Of a stretch of 64,000 bases of DNA, positions 51,022 to 60,013 are shown piece by piece. Source of the DNA: JADCRZ01 sp037718865 (GTDB lineage: Bacteria; Bacteroidota; Bacteroidia; Chitinophagales; Chitinophagaceae); contig JBBJMP010000022.1 in the NCBI GenBank assembly GCA_037718865.1, positions 1 to 64,000 of the forward strand. The letters run 5' to 3'. Under the pieces are notes generated by a model, which was not told the DNA's origin, did not search any database, and saw only the letters and a list, made by a program, of their open reading frames with translations. A program made the position numbers and the translations under genes. Each line of letters starts with the position of its first letter. The stretch's first letter is position 1.

Positions 51022-53208
51022 ATGTCAACCGCTTATAAAAACAGCAGAAGAGAATTTCTAAAGATCACCACACTTACCGGTGGTGGTTTAATGCTTGGAT
51101 TCAGTTGGTTCGGTGCTGAGGCAAAAGCGCCTGTCATAGTTAATGAAGCAGCATTCGCAGGAGATGTGACCTTTAATAGTTATTTATCCATCTCAACGGA
51201 TGGAGTTATAACTATTTTATCACCCAATCCGGAGCTTGGACAAAACATCATGACTTCCTTTCCCATGATCGTAGCGGAAGAACTGGATGCTGACTGGACT
51301 AAAGTAAAAGTGGTGCAGGCTACCCTGGATACAAAAAACTTTGAAAGACAGGTAACCGGCGGAAGCGGGGCAGTTCCACATTCCTGGAAACGATTAAGGA
51401 CAGCAGGAGCAACAGCCCGTTACATGTTAATGGAGGCTGCTTCTAAACGGTGGAACGTTCCGGCCGAGGAATGTACGGCAAGTAACGGGTTCATACTACA
51501 TGCTAAATCCGGCAAGAAATTAACCTTTGGAGAGTTGGCGGAAGAAGCGGCTAAAATTCCGGTACCTGCTGAAGTTAAATTAAAAGATCGCAAAGACTTT
51601 AAACTGATTGGTACTGCCGTTAAAAATGTCGCAAACAAAGATATTGTAACAGGCAAGGGCCTTTTCGGTCTGGATTTTTACCGGGAAGGAATGTTGTATG
51701 CCATGATCCAACGGCCTCCTGCATTCGGAACCAAAATCAAATCAGTGGATGGGGCCGCAGCCAAAGCCATGCCTGGTATTATTGATGTGGTTACTTTCAA
51801 AAATAACGTTGCCGTGTTAGGCAAATCAACCTGGGAAGTGATGAAGGCCAGGAAAGTTTTATCCATCGAGTACGAAAAGGAAGGCAATATCGAAAGCACG
51901 GCTGATCACGACAAATTGTTCAAATCTTTACTGGAAACGGGGACGGCAACCGTACGTAGAAAAGATGGTGACGTAGAAACTGCCTTTAAAAATGCTGCGA
52001 AGGTAATCAGGAGTGATTATCAATGTCCCTTTTTGCCGCATAGTCCGATGGAGCCCATGAATTTTTTCGCCCATGTTAGGCCTGACGGAGTTGAATTGAT
52101 CGGGCCCACCCAAACACCTGCCAGCGCACGTACAGCCACTTCAAAACTATTGAACGTACCCGAAGAAATGATCACTGTGGAGATCACCCGGCTGGGTGGT
52201 GGTTTTGGAAGGCGCCTGAAATTCGATTATGTCACTGAAGCTGCAGAATTATCGAGTCTTGTAAAAGCACCCGTAAAACTAATGTGGTCCAGGGAAGATG
52301 ACATGACAGGAGGCAGTTATCGCCCTGCGGTGCGTTACCGCTTTGAAGCGGCTTTAGACGCCGGCGGAAATATGACCGGTTACAAATTACGGGGAGTAGG
52401 CATCAATTCAGGTAACTCTACACGGGAAGATAATTTCCCTTCAGGGGCAGTGGATCATTTATTGATTGACTCTGTTGAACATGTATCTCCGATAACTACA
52501 GGAGCATGGCGTGCCCCCATTACGAACTTTTTAGCCTTTGCTGAACAATCCTTCCTCGATGAGGTTGCACATGCATCAGGTAAAGATCCCGTTCAATTCA
52601 GGCTTGAGCTCTTACAGAAAGCAAAAAAGACGCCGGTGGGCGCGATCAAATATGACATTGACAGAATGGAAGGGGTAATAAAACTAGCCGCTGAAAAATC
52701 GGGCTGGGGTACAAAAAAAGGCGTCGCCCAGGGATTCAGCGTTTACTTTTCTCACCGGTCTTATGTCGCCCAGGTGTGCGAAGTAGCCATGCTGGCCGGA
52801 AAACCTGTTATCAAAAAGATCTATGCCGTATCTGATTGCGGGGAGGTAGTTAATCTAAGCGGGGCCCGCCAACAGGTGATGGGGGGCGTTGTCGACGGTT
52901 TGGGCCATGCCATGTACGGGAAACTAAGCTTTAAAGACGGTGCTCCGGAGCAAAAGAACTTTAATTCTTACCGCCTGATCCGCATGAAGGATATTCCTGA
53001 AATAGAGACCCATTTTGTTGATAACGGAATTGAGCCGACAGGGTTAGGTGAACCTGCTCTTCCGCCGACCGGAGGTGCCGTTGCTAACGCTATCTTTAAA
53101 GCTACAGGTAAAAGGGTAAAAAACCAGCCGTTTATAGAAGAAGATGTTTTCAAGAAGACGGTGAGCAAGCCGCAGCCAAGTAAACTGAAAACGCAGAAAA
53201 AGTTTTAG
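51022..53208 (+). CDS. Molybdopterin-binding subunit of aldehyde/isoquinoline oxidoreductase family
   Basis: A 728-aa subunit with a twin-arginine signal (SRREFLKITTLTGGG, residues 8-22) that would carry the folded, cofactor-loaded complex to the periplasm. The mature part has the xanthine dehydrogenase family layout with GGGFGRRLKFDY near residue 393 and the active-site Glu in GLGEPALPPTGG (about 675). It starts 4 bp after the small subunit. The natural substrate is likely an aldehyde or N-heterocycle. Insertion of molybdenum cofactor needs genes not seen in the window. Confidence 0.94.
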   Translation: MSTAYKNSRREFLKITTLTGGGLMLGFSWFGAEAKAPVIVNEAAFAGDVTFNSYLSISTDGVITILSPNPELGQNIMTSFPMIVAEELDADWTKVKVVQATLDTKNFERQVTGGSGAVPHSWKRLRTAGATARYMLMEAASKRWNVPAEECTASNGFILHAKSGKKLTFGELAEEAAKIPVPAEVKLKDRKDFKLIGTAVKNVANKDIVTGKGLFGLDFYREGMLYAMIQRPPAFGTKIKSVDGAAAKAMPGIIDVVTFKNNVAVLGKSTWEVMKARKVLSIEYEKEGNIESTADHDKLFKSLLETGTATVRRKDGDVETAFKNAAKVIRSDYQCPFLPHSPMEPMNFFAHVRPDGVELIGPTQTPASARTATSKLLNVPEEMITVEITRLGGGFGRRLKFDYVTEAAELSSLVKAPVKLMWSREDDMTGGSYRPAVRYRFEAALDAGGNMTGYKLRGVGINSGNSTREDNFPSGAVDHLLIDSVEHVSPITTGAWRAPITNFLAFAEQSFLDEVAHASGKDPVQFRLELLQKAKKTPVGAIKYDIDRMEGVIKLAAEKSGWGTKKGVAQGFSVYFSHRSYVAQVCEVAMLAGKPVIKKIYAVSDCGEVVNLSGARQQVMGGVVDGLGHAMYGKLSFKDGAPEQKNFNSYRLIRMKDIPEIETHFVDNGIEPTGLGEPALPPTGGAVANAIFKATGKRVKNQPFIEEDVFKKTVSKPQPSKLKTQKKF

Positions 53209-53227
53209 ACGTTAGATACTGCTATAG

Positions 53228-53509
53228 GGTATTCCAAACCGATTATTGCTTGAGTTCCATGATTTTTGTTTCCCAGTTGGAACGGGTAAACTACTAATTG
53301 CCCTCATCGGACATACCGATAGCGATGGATCAGATGCTACTAACCTGAAATTATCAAAAAGAAGAGCTGAGGCTGTAAAGGCCGCGCTGGCGAAAGACTG
53401 GAACATTGATGCGTCAGCTATGCAAACGGATGGAAAGGGAGAAGGCAGCCCTGCCGGGGATAACAAAACCAGAGAAAGTAAGCGCAGAACCGCAGAGTCG
53501 AATTTATAA
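53228..53509 (+). pseudogene. OmpA-like C-terminal domain fragment
   Basis: The frame from 53228 to 53509 has no start codon and begins with a stop just upstream. Most of it matches the OmpA peptidoglycan-binding domain (IGHTDSDGSDATNLKLSKRRAEAVKAAL, shown here split, then GKGEGSPAGDN). The ending ESKRRTAESNL replaces the usual NRRVE motif and suggests a small frameshift at about 53475. It is a remnant of a longer OmpA-type lipoprotein or porin and is probably not translated. Confidence 0.6.
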
Positions 53510-53591
53510 AACTATAGATGATTGGTTAGGTAAAGGCCCGTAAATACAGCACAGGCCCGGATCCGTATATAGGTAATTTTTGCACATAATT

Positions 53592-53627
53592 CACAAAGCC
53601 TTCATTTCATAAAGGCTTTGTGTTTTT
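53592..53627 (+). terminator. Intrinsic terminator
   Basis: An 11-bp perfect stem CACAAAGCCTT/AAGGCTTTGTG with loop CATTTCATA and a TTTTT tail (53623-53627), after the molybdenum hydroxylase operon and OmpA remnant and before the toxin-antitoxin genes. Confidence 0.82.
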
Positions 53628-53854
53628 CTGGGTATGGTTGATGCAGTAAATCTAAAAAAGGGACAAATCTCTGCCCAAACTAAAAAAGCATAAAATGGCC
53701 GAATACTATTCAATATGAATATTTTCGCTATATTTGATGAAATCCTTCATGAAGTTAGGAAAAAGATTTCACTATCCGGGCATTGCAAACTGGTAAAGCA
53801 TCTTCGAAACTGTGTCCAGAAGGATTAAAGAAAATAACTAGTTTTTTCAATAAA

Positions 53855-54610
53855 ATGGCAAAGTCATCTAAAAGTGCCGGCAACAGTAAAAGTTCAGGTA
53901 AGCGTGCATTAATTGAGCCTAGAGGGGATAAACGGCATATTGGAAGGGATGTAAAAGGCCGGATCGCAGAAAGCAGTGATCAAGGGAAATCTTTGAGTAA
54001 GAATGTAAAGCAATTAGTTAAAGCTAACCTAAAGCCGGTCTATAGTGATGAGGATGATCAACGACTAAAAGTAGCTTACAAGCAACAAGGACAGAGGTAT
54101 AAGATAAGGGTTGATACTGAAGAATCGCATGTGAAGGAGAATCTTATTAAGAGCAAGTTCCCGACTGATTCATTGGTTTATATAAATAAGGCTGGGCAGG
54201 CTTCAGTAGAATTTAACAAGGAGGGCACTCCTGTCCACGAAATTTCATTTGAGGAAAAATTAGATGTTATACAAAGAGGCTTTTTTAAAGAACAACTTTT
54301 GGAACTAAAGGATAGATATGGTATTAGCTTAAAAGTGATGGCTAATATTTTAAATATTACAGACAGAAGTATTCAAAATAAGCCAAAGCGTTTTAAATTC
54401 ACTGGTAATATTGCCGAAAAAATGTTAGGACTTAGTGAAATATACAGTTATGGTATAGAAGTGTTCGAGGAAAGGGATAAGTTCAGGAAGTGGCTAGACA
54501 CACCGAATCCGGTTTTAAATAACAAGCGTCCAGTTGAATTATTTTTAACTCAATTGGGTATGCAGCAGGTCAGACAAGAACTCGCAAGGATTGACTACGG
54601 AATTTATTAA
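53855..54610 (+). CDS. Xre/MbcA/ParS-type antitoxin with long basic N-terminal extension
   Basis: A 251-aa antitoxin. The C-terminal third (about 150-251) is the Xre/MbcA/ParS (DUF2384) type: a helix-turn-helix (LKVMANILNITDRSI) followed by the toxin-binding part (LSEIYSYGIEVFEERDKFRKWL, NPVLNNKRPVELF). The first ~70 residues are an extra Lys/Ser-rich segment with GDKRHIGRDVKGRI, as seen in small stand-alone proteins of other bacteria. Start ATG 53855 was taken; an upstream in-frame TTG is unlikely. The gene is very AT-rich compared with its neighbours and ends 4 bp before the RES toxin, so the pair was probably acquired by transfer. Confidence 0.86.
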   Translation: MAKSSKSAGNSKSSGKRALIEPRGDKRHIGRDVKGRIAESSDQGKSLSKNVKQLVKANLKPVYSDEDDQRLKVAYKQQGQRYKIRVDTEESHVKENLIKSKFPTDSLVYINKAGQASVEFNKEGTPVHEISFEEKLDVIQRGFFKEQLLELKDRYGISLKVMANILNITDRSIQNKPKRFKFTGNIAEKMLGLSEIYSYGIEVFEERDKFRKWLDTPNPVLNNKRPVELFLTQLGMQQVRQELARIDYGIY

Positions 54611-54614
54611 AGGC

Positions 54615-55067
54615 ATGATTGTTTACAGAATTGGAAGGACTAAATGGAGTAAAGACTTAAATGGCGAAGGTTCCCGGTTAAATGGTGGCAGATGGAACAA
54701 CATTGGAGTGCCTTGTATTTACACATCTTCAAGCAGGGCCCTATCATTACTTGAATACTCGGTACATACTCCCCTGGATATGATTCCTCGAGCGTTAAAC
54801 TTCACTGCGTATGAAATTCCAGTAGATCAGATTTTTAAATGTAATGAAGCTATGCTTCCAGGAAATTGGAAACAAATTGCGTATTCACAAGAATGTAAAG
54901 ATTTTGGAAGCAAGCTTTTAGGTCAATACTTAATTATACAATTACCGTCTGTAATACTGCCTTATGAGGTTAATTACCTTTTGAACCCTAATTATACGAA
55001 CTTCTTTGAGCTTGTGAAAATTACTGAGATCCTTGATTATTCATATGACCTTCGAATAAAACAGTAA
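54615..55067 (+). CDS. RES-domain toxin (NAD+ phosphorylase family)
   Basis: A 150-aa RES protein with the expected conserved positions: Arg in YRIGRTKW, GGRWNN and Glu in SLLEYSVH. RES toxins degrade NAD+ and stop growth; the DUF2384 antitoxin upstream binds and silences them and represses the operon. Start ATG 54615, 4 bp after the antitoxin stop. The size fits the family. It is probably cytoplasmic. Confidence 0.92.
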   Translation: MIVYRIGRTKWSKDLNGEGSRLNGGRWNNIGVPCIYTSSSRALSLLEYSVHTPLDMIPRALNFTAYEIPVDQIFKCNEAMLPGNWKQIAYSQECKDFGSKLLGQYLIIQLPSVILPYEVNYLLNPNYTNFFELVKITEILDYSYDLRIKQ

Positions 55068-55305
55068 GCGCATTAAGGCCTGCAGCCGTTCCTTGACAAA
55101 GCCTTCCAATTTTTTATAATAGTCAAATGAAAGGAGGAAAACTTACTGTTCTTTTGTAAAGTTTTATTTTGAACATAGTGTAATGAATTAAATCACATAT
55201 CACACTAATAAGCCCGTTGGCTGAAACCATAGAAATTTCCTGATACACCGGGAAATCTTTAATATATTTATAAACAGGGCTAATTTCCATAAAAAAATCA
55301 TCATA

Positions 55306-56499
55306 ATGAATCGCAGAAATTTACTTAAGGGATTGTCATTGCTACCTTTGACGGCCGGTTTCGCAAAACCTTTCACAACGGTTGCCGCACCAACAACCAA
55401 GCGGGATCTATATAAAGAACTGGGGGTAACGCCCGTCATCAATGCAGGCGTAACGATGACCTTTCTCTCGGGATCACTCATGATGCCCGAGGTGCTGGAT
55501 GCCATCAATTCAACGTCTCATGACTTTGCTAATATGTTTGAACTGCAGGATAAAGTGGGGGAAAAAATTGCCGGGATGCTCCATTGCGAAGCTGCGATGG
55601 TCACTTCCGGCGCAGCCTGTGCCATGGTATTGGGAACGGCAGCTGCCATTACGGGTACTGACCAGAAAAAAATCAAGGCCCTTCCCAATTTTCCGGGACC
55701 ACGTCCCGAAGTAATCATGCAAAAAACCCATCGTTATCTTTTTGATCAGGCGATCACAACAACGGGTGCACAGATCGTGGAGGTGGAAGGTGCAGATGAA
55801 ATGGAAAAAGCCATAAATTCAAATACGGTTATGGCGCTGTTCTTTAACGCCGCAGAAAAATCAGGCATAACGCATGAAGCGTTCCTGGCCACTGCGAAGC
55901 GCCATAACATTCCCACATTTATCGACGCTGCAGCAGATGTGCCTCCCGTAGAAAATTTATTTAAGTTTCAGAAAATGGGATATGATTTGGTTACATTTTC
56001 GGGTGGCAAGATGATACGTGGTCCTCAAAGCGCTGGATTGCTTTTTGGGCGAAAAGATCTTATCGAAGCCGCCAAGCTCAATCATAGTCCGCATGAAGCG
56101 CCCATCGGCAGGCCAATGAAGGTTAACAAAGAAGAGATGTTTGGTATGTACGCCGCTCTAAAGTCATATATTGAAAGGGATCATAAAAAAGAATGGAATG
56201 ATTGGCTTAACCGTGCAAATAGAATTGCTGCGGTCCTGGACAAAATACCAACGGTTAAAACGGAAACAGTAGTGCCGGAGGGCCAGGCCAATGTATTTCC
56301 AAGCCTAATTGTTCAATGGGATCAGGACAAGATCAGGACTACACCCAAGGAAGTGCTTACAGCGCTGAAGAACGGAACACCCAGCATTGTTGCCAACGGC
56401 AGGGGAAATAAGTTAAGCATTGGTGTTGTGCTGTTACGTCCTGATCAGGTGGATATAGTGGCCAGGCGTGTAAAAGAAGTTCTTGAGCAGAGAGTGTAA
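55306..56499 (+). CDS. SelA-like PLP-dependent enzyme with twin-arginine signal (paralogue 1)
   Basis: A 397-aa enzyme of the selenocysteine synthase/aminotransferase class V fold, related to D-glucosaminate-6-phosphate ammonia-lyase. The PLP-binding Lys235 sits in FSGGKMIRGPQSAG and the cofactor Asp in IDAAADVPP. Residues 1-30 (NRRNLLKGLSLLPLTAG) form a Tat-type signal, predicting export of the folded, PLP-loaded enzyme. A paralogue with the same signal type and Lys (K243) is encoded at 60014-61234. Likely reactions are beta-elimination or ammonia loss from an amino sugar or amino acid. Transcribed from a promoter in the 240-bp gap after the RES toxin. Confidence 0.9.
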   Translation: MNRRNLLKGLSLLPLTAGFAKPFTTVAAPTTKRDLYKELGVTPVINAGVTMTFLSGSLMMPEVLDAINSTSHDFANMFELQDKVGEKIAGMLHCEAAMVTSGAACAMVLGTAAAITGTDQKKIKALPNFPGPRPEVIMQKTHRYLFDQAITTTGAQIVEVEGADEMEKAINSNTVMALFFNAAEKSGITHEAFLATAKRHNIPTFIDAAADVPPVENLFKFQKMGYDLVTFSGGKMIRGPQSAGLLFGRKDLIEAAKLNHSPHEAPIGRPMKVNKEEMFGMYAALKSYIERDHKKEWNDWLNRANRIAAVLDKIPTVKTETVVPEGQANVFPSLIVQWDQDKIRTTPKEVLTALKNGTPSIVANGRGNKLSIGVVLLRPDQVDIVARRVKEVLEQRV

Positions 56500-56506
56500 A
56501 ACAAAT

Positions 56507-56522
56507 GTGCGGATTTGCGGAT
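56507..56522. repeat. Intergenic 8-bp tandem repeat (2 units)
   Basis: GTGCGGAT and TTGCGGAT directly adjoining, 8 bp after the stop of the PLP enzyme gene. Same family as 17119-17142. Confidence 0.65.
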
Positions 56523-56584
56523 GAGGAAGAAAGTATCTACTTCTAGCAAGAACCACTATTTAAACAGACAATAAATTTCAGTAA

Positions 56585-57865
56585 ATGATAAAATATTATT
56601 TCGTTCTTTCCATTTCAATAATATCAGTGTTTCTACAGGCGCAGCAATATCATATAGTAATCAAGGACGGACATATCATTGATCCTAAAAACAATATCGA
56701 TGGCATAATGGACATTGCCATCAACAACGGGAAAATAGTTCAGGTAGGCAAAAATATAGATGCCAAAGGAGCCTTACAGGTAGTCAACGCCAAAGGGCTG
56801 TACGTTACGCCCGGATTAGTAGACATGCATTCACATAATTTTTTCGGTGTTGAACCTGATCACCAGTATCAAAACGGCAACCTTGCACTACCGCCTGACG
56901 GCTTTACGTTTCGTAGCGGGGTGACCACTGTAGTAGACGCAGGAAGCTCGGGGTGGCGCACCTTCCCTACCTTTAAAGCACAGACCATAGATCAATCCCA
57001 AACCCGGGTACTTGCATTTTTGAACATTGTGGGTGAAGGGATGAGAGGCGGATATGAGCAGAACGCCAACGATATGGATGCTAAAATGTCGGCGCTTGTC
57101 GCCCGGCGTTATAAAGACCTGATTGTTGGTTTTAAACTTGCCCATTACGAAGGGCATGATTGGGCACCGGTAGACAAGGCTGTAGAAGCCGGCAAACAGG
57201 CAGGAGGATTACCGGTAATGGTGGATTTCGGTGGCGCCAACCCTCCCCTCCCTATTGAAGAATTATTCCTCAGGCACCTGCGCCCCGGAGATATCTTTAC
57301 GCATTGTTTCGGACAACTGGCAAGCAGGGAATTTATAGTAGATACACAGACCCGTAAAGTAAAGCCCTTTGTACATGAGGCAAGGAAAAGGGGAATTATT
57401 TTCGATGTGGGCTACGGAGGGATCAGCTTTGCCTATTCTCAGGCTATCCCGGCGATCAAGGAAGGGTTCTATCCCAACTCAATCAGCACGGATATTCATG
57501 TCGGAAGCATGAATAACGCCATGAAAGACATGCTCACCACCATGTCTAAATTTCTTGCCATGGGCATGGACCTGAAAAGCGTTATCACGGCCAGTACCTG
57601 GAATCCGGCCAGGATAATAAAGCGCGAGGAACTGGGGAATCTTTCCGTAGGATCAGAAGCGGATGTTGCCATACTTAATGTAAGGGAAGGTAAATTCGGG
57701 CTGTTTGATTATACGGGCTATAAAATAGAAACAAACAAAAGGCTGGAATGTGAAATGACCATACGAAACGGCAGAATCGTTTACGATTTTAACGGAATAG
57801 CCAACCCGGTTACGGTTCCCAGACGGGCGGTTGTTAATGCACAGGAAAGGTCTAGAACAAATTAA
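56585..57865 (+). CDS. Exported amidohydrolase/deacetylase-family metallohydrolase
   Basis: A 426-aa amidohydrolase-superfamily protein with a signal peptide (ending FLQAQ, about residue 19). Metal motifs: VDMHSHNFFG (HxH), GFKLAHYEGHDW (Lys of the carbamate bridge), DIFTHCFGQ (His) and ISTDIHVGS (Asp). The family includes enzymes that hydrolyse N-acyl amino acids and acyl esters. SelA-like lyases often neighbour such hydrolases, so the likely job is to free an amino compound from an acylated precursor before the PLP step. It lies 85 bp after paralogue 1 and is transcribed the same way. Confidence 0.9.
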   Translation: MIKYYFVLSISIISVFLQAQQYHIVIKDGHIIDPKNNIDGIMDIAINNGKIVQVGKNIDAKGALQVVNAKGLYVTPGLVDMHSHNFFGVEPDHQYQNGNLALPPDGFTFRSGVTTVVDAGSSGWRTFPTFKAQTIDQSQTRVLAFLNIVGEGMRGGYEQNANDMDAKMSALVARRYKDLIVGFKLAHYEGHDWAPVDKAVEAGKQAGGLPVMVDFGGANPPLPIEELFLRHLRPGDIFTHCFGQLASREFIVDTQTRKVKPFVHEARKRGIIFDVGYGGISFAYSQAIPAIKEGFYPNSISTDIHVGSMNNAMKDMLTTMSKFLAMGMDLKSVITASTWNPARIIKREELGNLSVGSEADVAILNVREGKFGLFDYTGYKIETNKRLECEMTIRNGRIVYDFNGIANPVTVPRRAVVNAQERSRTN

Positions 57866-57866
57866 T

Positions 57867-57882
57867 GTGCGAATGTGCGAAT
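57867..57882. repeat. Intergenic 8-bp tandem repeat (2 perfect units)
   Basis: GTGCGAAT repeated exactly twice, starting 1 bp after the amidohydrolase stop and 18 bp before the MITE-like element. Confidence 0.65.
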
Positions 57883-57900
57883 GAAGTAAATCACTTTTCC

Positions 57901-58093
57901 TGTCATTTCGCAGGTCGCCGTAGCTGGTTCTTTAACCTAAGGCAATTTTGCAAGGCGACCGGAGAAATCCCTTCAGAGCAGGCTGTCAATATTCTGGAAG
58001 GCTGTTTATTAAATACAGCGCGCAAAAATGTTTGGGGATCTCGCCGTGACATTCTTCAAATTTAAACGCTCGATGGGCTCATTGGAGATGACA
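57901..58093. mobile_element. Non-coding MITE-like dispersed repeat
   Basis: A 193-bp non-coding element with near-perfect terminal inverted repeats (TGTCATTTC at 57901 and GAGATGACA ending at 58093, 8 of 9 pairs) and an internal perfect stem GGTCGCC (57913-57919)/GGCGACC (57954-57960). It has the GGAGAAATCCC and GGGATCTCGCCGTGACATT stretches found in widespread Bacteroidota intergenic repeats. The 66-codon frame inside it is an artefact of this sequence. It may move passively with transposases elsewhere in the genome. Confidence 0.6.
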
Positions 58094-58146
58094 AAAGAGT
58101 GAGAAGTGCGTTAATGGATTTCGCAGTATAAACATCATGATCTTAC

Positions 58147-59970
58147 ATGAAAGATAAATATTTACTTCTACAAGTCCTGTTTAGGGACAGGCCTGTCCTT
58201 CCAAAGAGTCTTGCTTCTATTATCTTTTTGTTTGCATTATTTTCTTTCATCAGCTTTTCATCATCTGTTGAAAACACGGATGCCCCTGTTGTTTCGCAAA
58301 ATAACGGAGAATTATTTCTTCCTGACGGATTCCAGGCTGTTATTGTGGTAGACAGTTTACCCGGCCGCGCCAGGCACCTTGCCGTCCATCATAACGGTGA
58401 TGTCTATGTCAAGTTGAGGTTCCCGGATTCAGTAGGGGGGAATGTTGCCTTAAGAGATACCAACGGCGACGGAAAATCGGATATCATTGAAAAGTTTGCA
58501 GACTATGAAGACAAAGGCAGTTATGGAACGGCGATGAGGATCTATAATGGCTATCTTTATTTCAGTTCAGAATTAAACGTGTACAGGCAGAGAATAACCG
58601 AGGGAAGCCTGGTCCCTCAGGACAAACCGGAATTGATCGTTGCGGATGACCATCCGCATGGCAGGCATGAACATGATGCAAAGCCGATTACCTTTGATGA
58701 TTCCGGACATATCTATGTTCCTTTCGGGGCCCCGTCCAATACTTGCCAGGAACAGAATCGCAGGCCGGGTTCGCCGGGCATACCTGATTGTCCCCTGCTG
58801 AAAGATCATGCAGGGATCTGGCAATTCGATGCCTATAAACCCGGACAGACACAGAAAGACGGTATTAGGTTTGCGACAGGGTTAAGAAGCATTGTTGCCA
58901 TGGATTGGAACAGCGCCGATCAAAATTTGTACTGTGTTATGCATGGCAGGGATGACCTGCATTTATTATGGCCTGAATTATTCAGCCGATGGCAAAGTGC
59001 CGTATTTCCGGCAGAAGAATTTTTTAAAATACAGAAAGGAGCAGATGCCGGATGGCCATATTATTATTATGACCAGATCCAGAAAAAGAAATTGCTTAAT
59101 CCGGAATATGGAGGTGACGGAAAAAAAGCCGGGGAAGGAGTAAAATATACCCAGCCTTTAATCGGTTTCCCTGCGCACTGGGCTCCTAACGACCTGTTTT
59201 TTTATACCGGGAATCAATTTCCCGGGCGGTATAAGAATGGAGCCTTTATTGCTTTTCATGGTTCCACTAACCGTGGCCCCTACCCGCAGTCAGGCTTTTT
59301 TATCGGTTTTGTGCCTTTTAAAAAGGGAAAGCCCTCGGGCTCTGTTGAGATCTTTGCGGATGGCTTTGCGCAGGTTGAACCTTTGATCAGCGTAAGTGAT
59401 GCAGTCTACAGGCCGATGGGAATAGCAATGGGCCCCGATGGTTCCTTATATATCAGTGATACGGAAAAAGGAAAGATTTGGAAGATCAGTTACCCGGGCA
59501 ACAAGTCTGCATTCAGAAAGGCTCATCTGGCAGGCATGGAGAAAAGAAAACTTCTACCACACATAAGAACTCCACACGAAATTAAAGACAACCTTATCAC
59601 TGGGATGGCAACCGGTGGGGAAAAGGTGTATAACACGTATTGCGTTTCCTGCCATCAACTCAATGGCAAAGGCGACGGGAACAGGTTTCCCCCACTGGAT
59701 AGTTCTGAATGGGTAATTGGAAACAAAAGAGGCGATAAAGATAAGCTCATCATCCTGCTTCTGCAAGGCCTTGAGGGACCTATAGAAGTTAAGGGAAAAC
59801 CGTACAACAATACTATGCCTGCGCACAATTTCTTAAGCGACGAAGATGCAGCACTTGTTCTTACTTATATCAGGAATAATTTTGGCAACAAGGGAACGGC
59901 CATATCCGCGGTAGATGTAAATCAGGTGAGAAGGGTTTTACCTTCAGATGAGTCGCAGAAGCAGAAATGA
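58147..59970 (+). CDS. PQQ-sugar-dehydrogenase-like propeller fused to cytochrome c
   Basis: A 607-aa exported protein (membrane helix/signal about 20-45). Residues about 60-460 form a six-bladed propeller of the soluble glucose/sorbosone dehydrogenase type (LPDGFQAVIVVDSLPGRARH, HGRHEHDAKPITFD, GLRSIVAMDWNS). The last ~115 residues are a class I cytochrome c: heme-binding CVSCHQ (Cys499, Cys502, His503) and probable axial Met in NTMPAHNFL. It could oxidise an alcohol, sugar or aldehyde and pass electrons through its own heme to the respiratory chain. It sits between two PLP paralogues and shares their direction with the first. Confidence 0.9.
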   Translation: MKDKYLLLQVLFRDRPVLPKSLASIIFLFALFSFISFSSSVENTDAPVVSQNNGELFLPDGFQAVIVVDSLPGRARHLAVHHNGDVYVKLRFPDSVGGNVALRDTNGDGKSDIIEKFADYEDKGSYGTAMRIYNGYLYFSSELNVYRQRITEGSLVPQDKPELIVADDHPHGRHEHDAKPITFDDSGHIYVPFGAPSNTCQEQNRRPGSPGIPDCPLLKDHAGIWQFDAYKPGQTQKDGIRFATGLRSIVAMDWNSADQNLYCVMHGRDDLHLLWPELFSRWQSAVFPAEEFFKIQKGADAGWPYYYYDQIQKKKLLNPEYGGDGKKAGEGVKYTQPLIGFPAHWAPNDLFFYTGNQFPGRYKNGAFIAFHGSTNRGPYPQSGFFIGFVPFKKGKPSGSVEIFADGFAQVEPLISVSDAVYRPMGIAMGPDGSLYISDTEKGKIWKISYPGNKSAFRKAHLAGMEKRKLLPHIRTPHEIKDNLITGMATGGEKVYNTYCVSCHQLNGKGDGNRFPPLDSSEWVIGNKRGDKDKLIILLLQGLEGPIEVKGKPYNNTMPAHNFLSDEDAALVLTYIRNNFGNKGTAISAVDVNQVRRVLPSDESQKQK

Positions 59971-60013
59971 GCAGCTTTGCGTCACTGGCAGAAGCTGATA
60001 CTTCAAAGCAACA

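Noticed and set aside
57865..58065. 66-codon plus-strand frame after the amidohydrolase gene
   Set aside because: It lies inside the MITE-like repeat; its protein has no domain and reads as a translation of repeat DNA.
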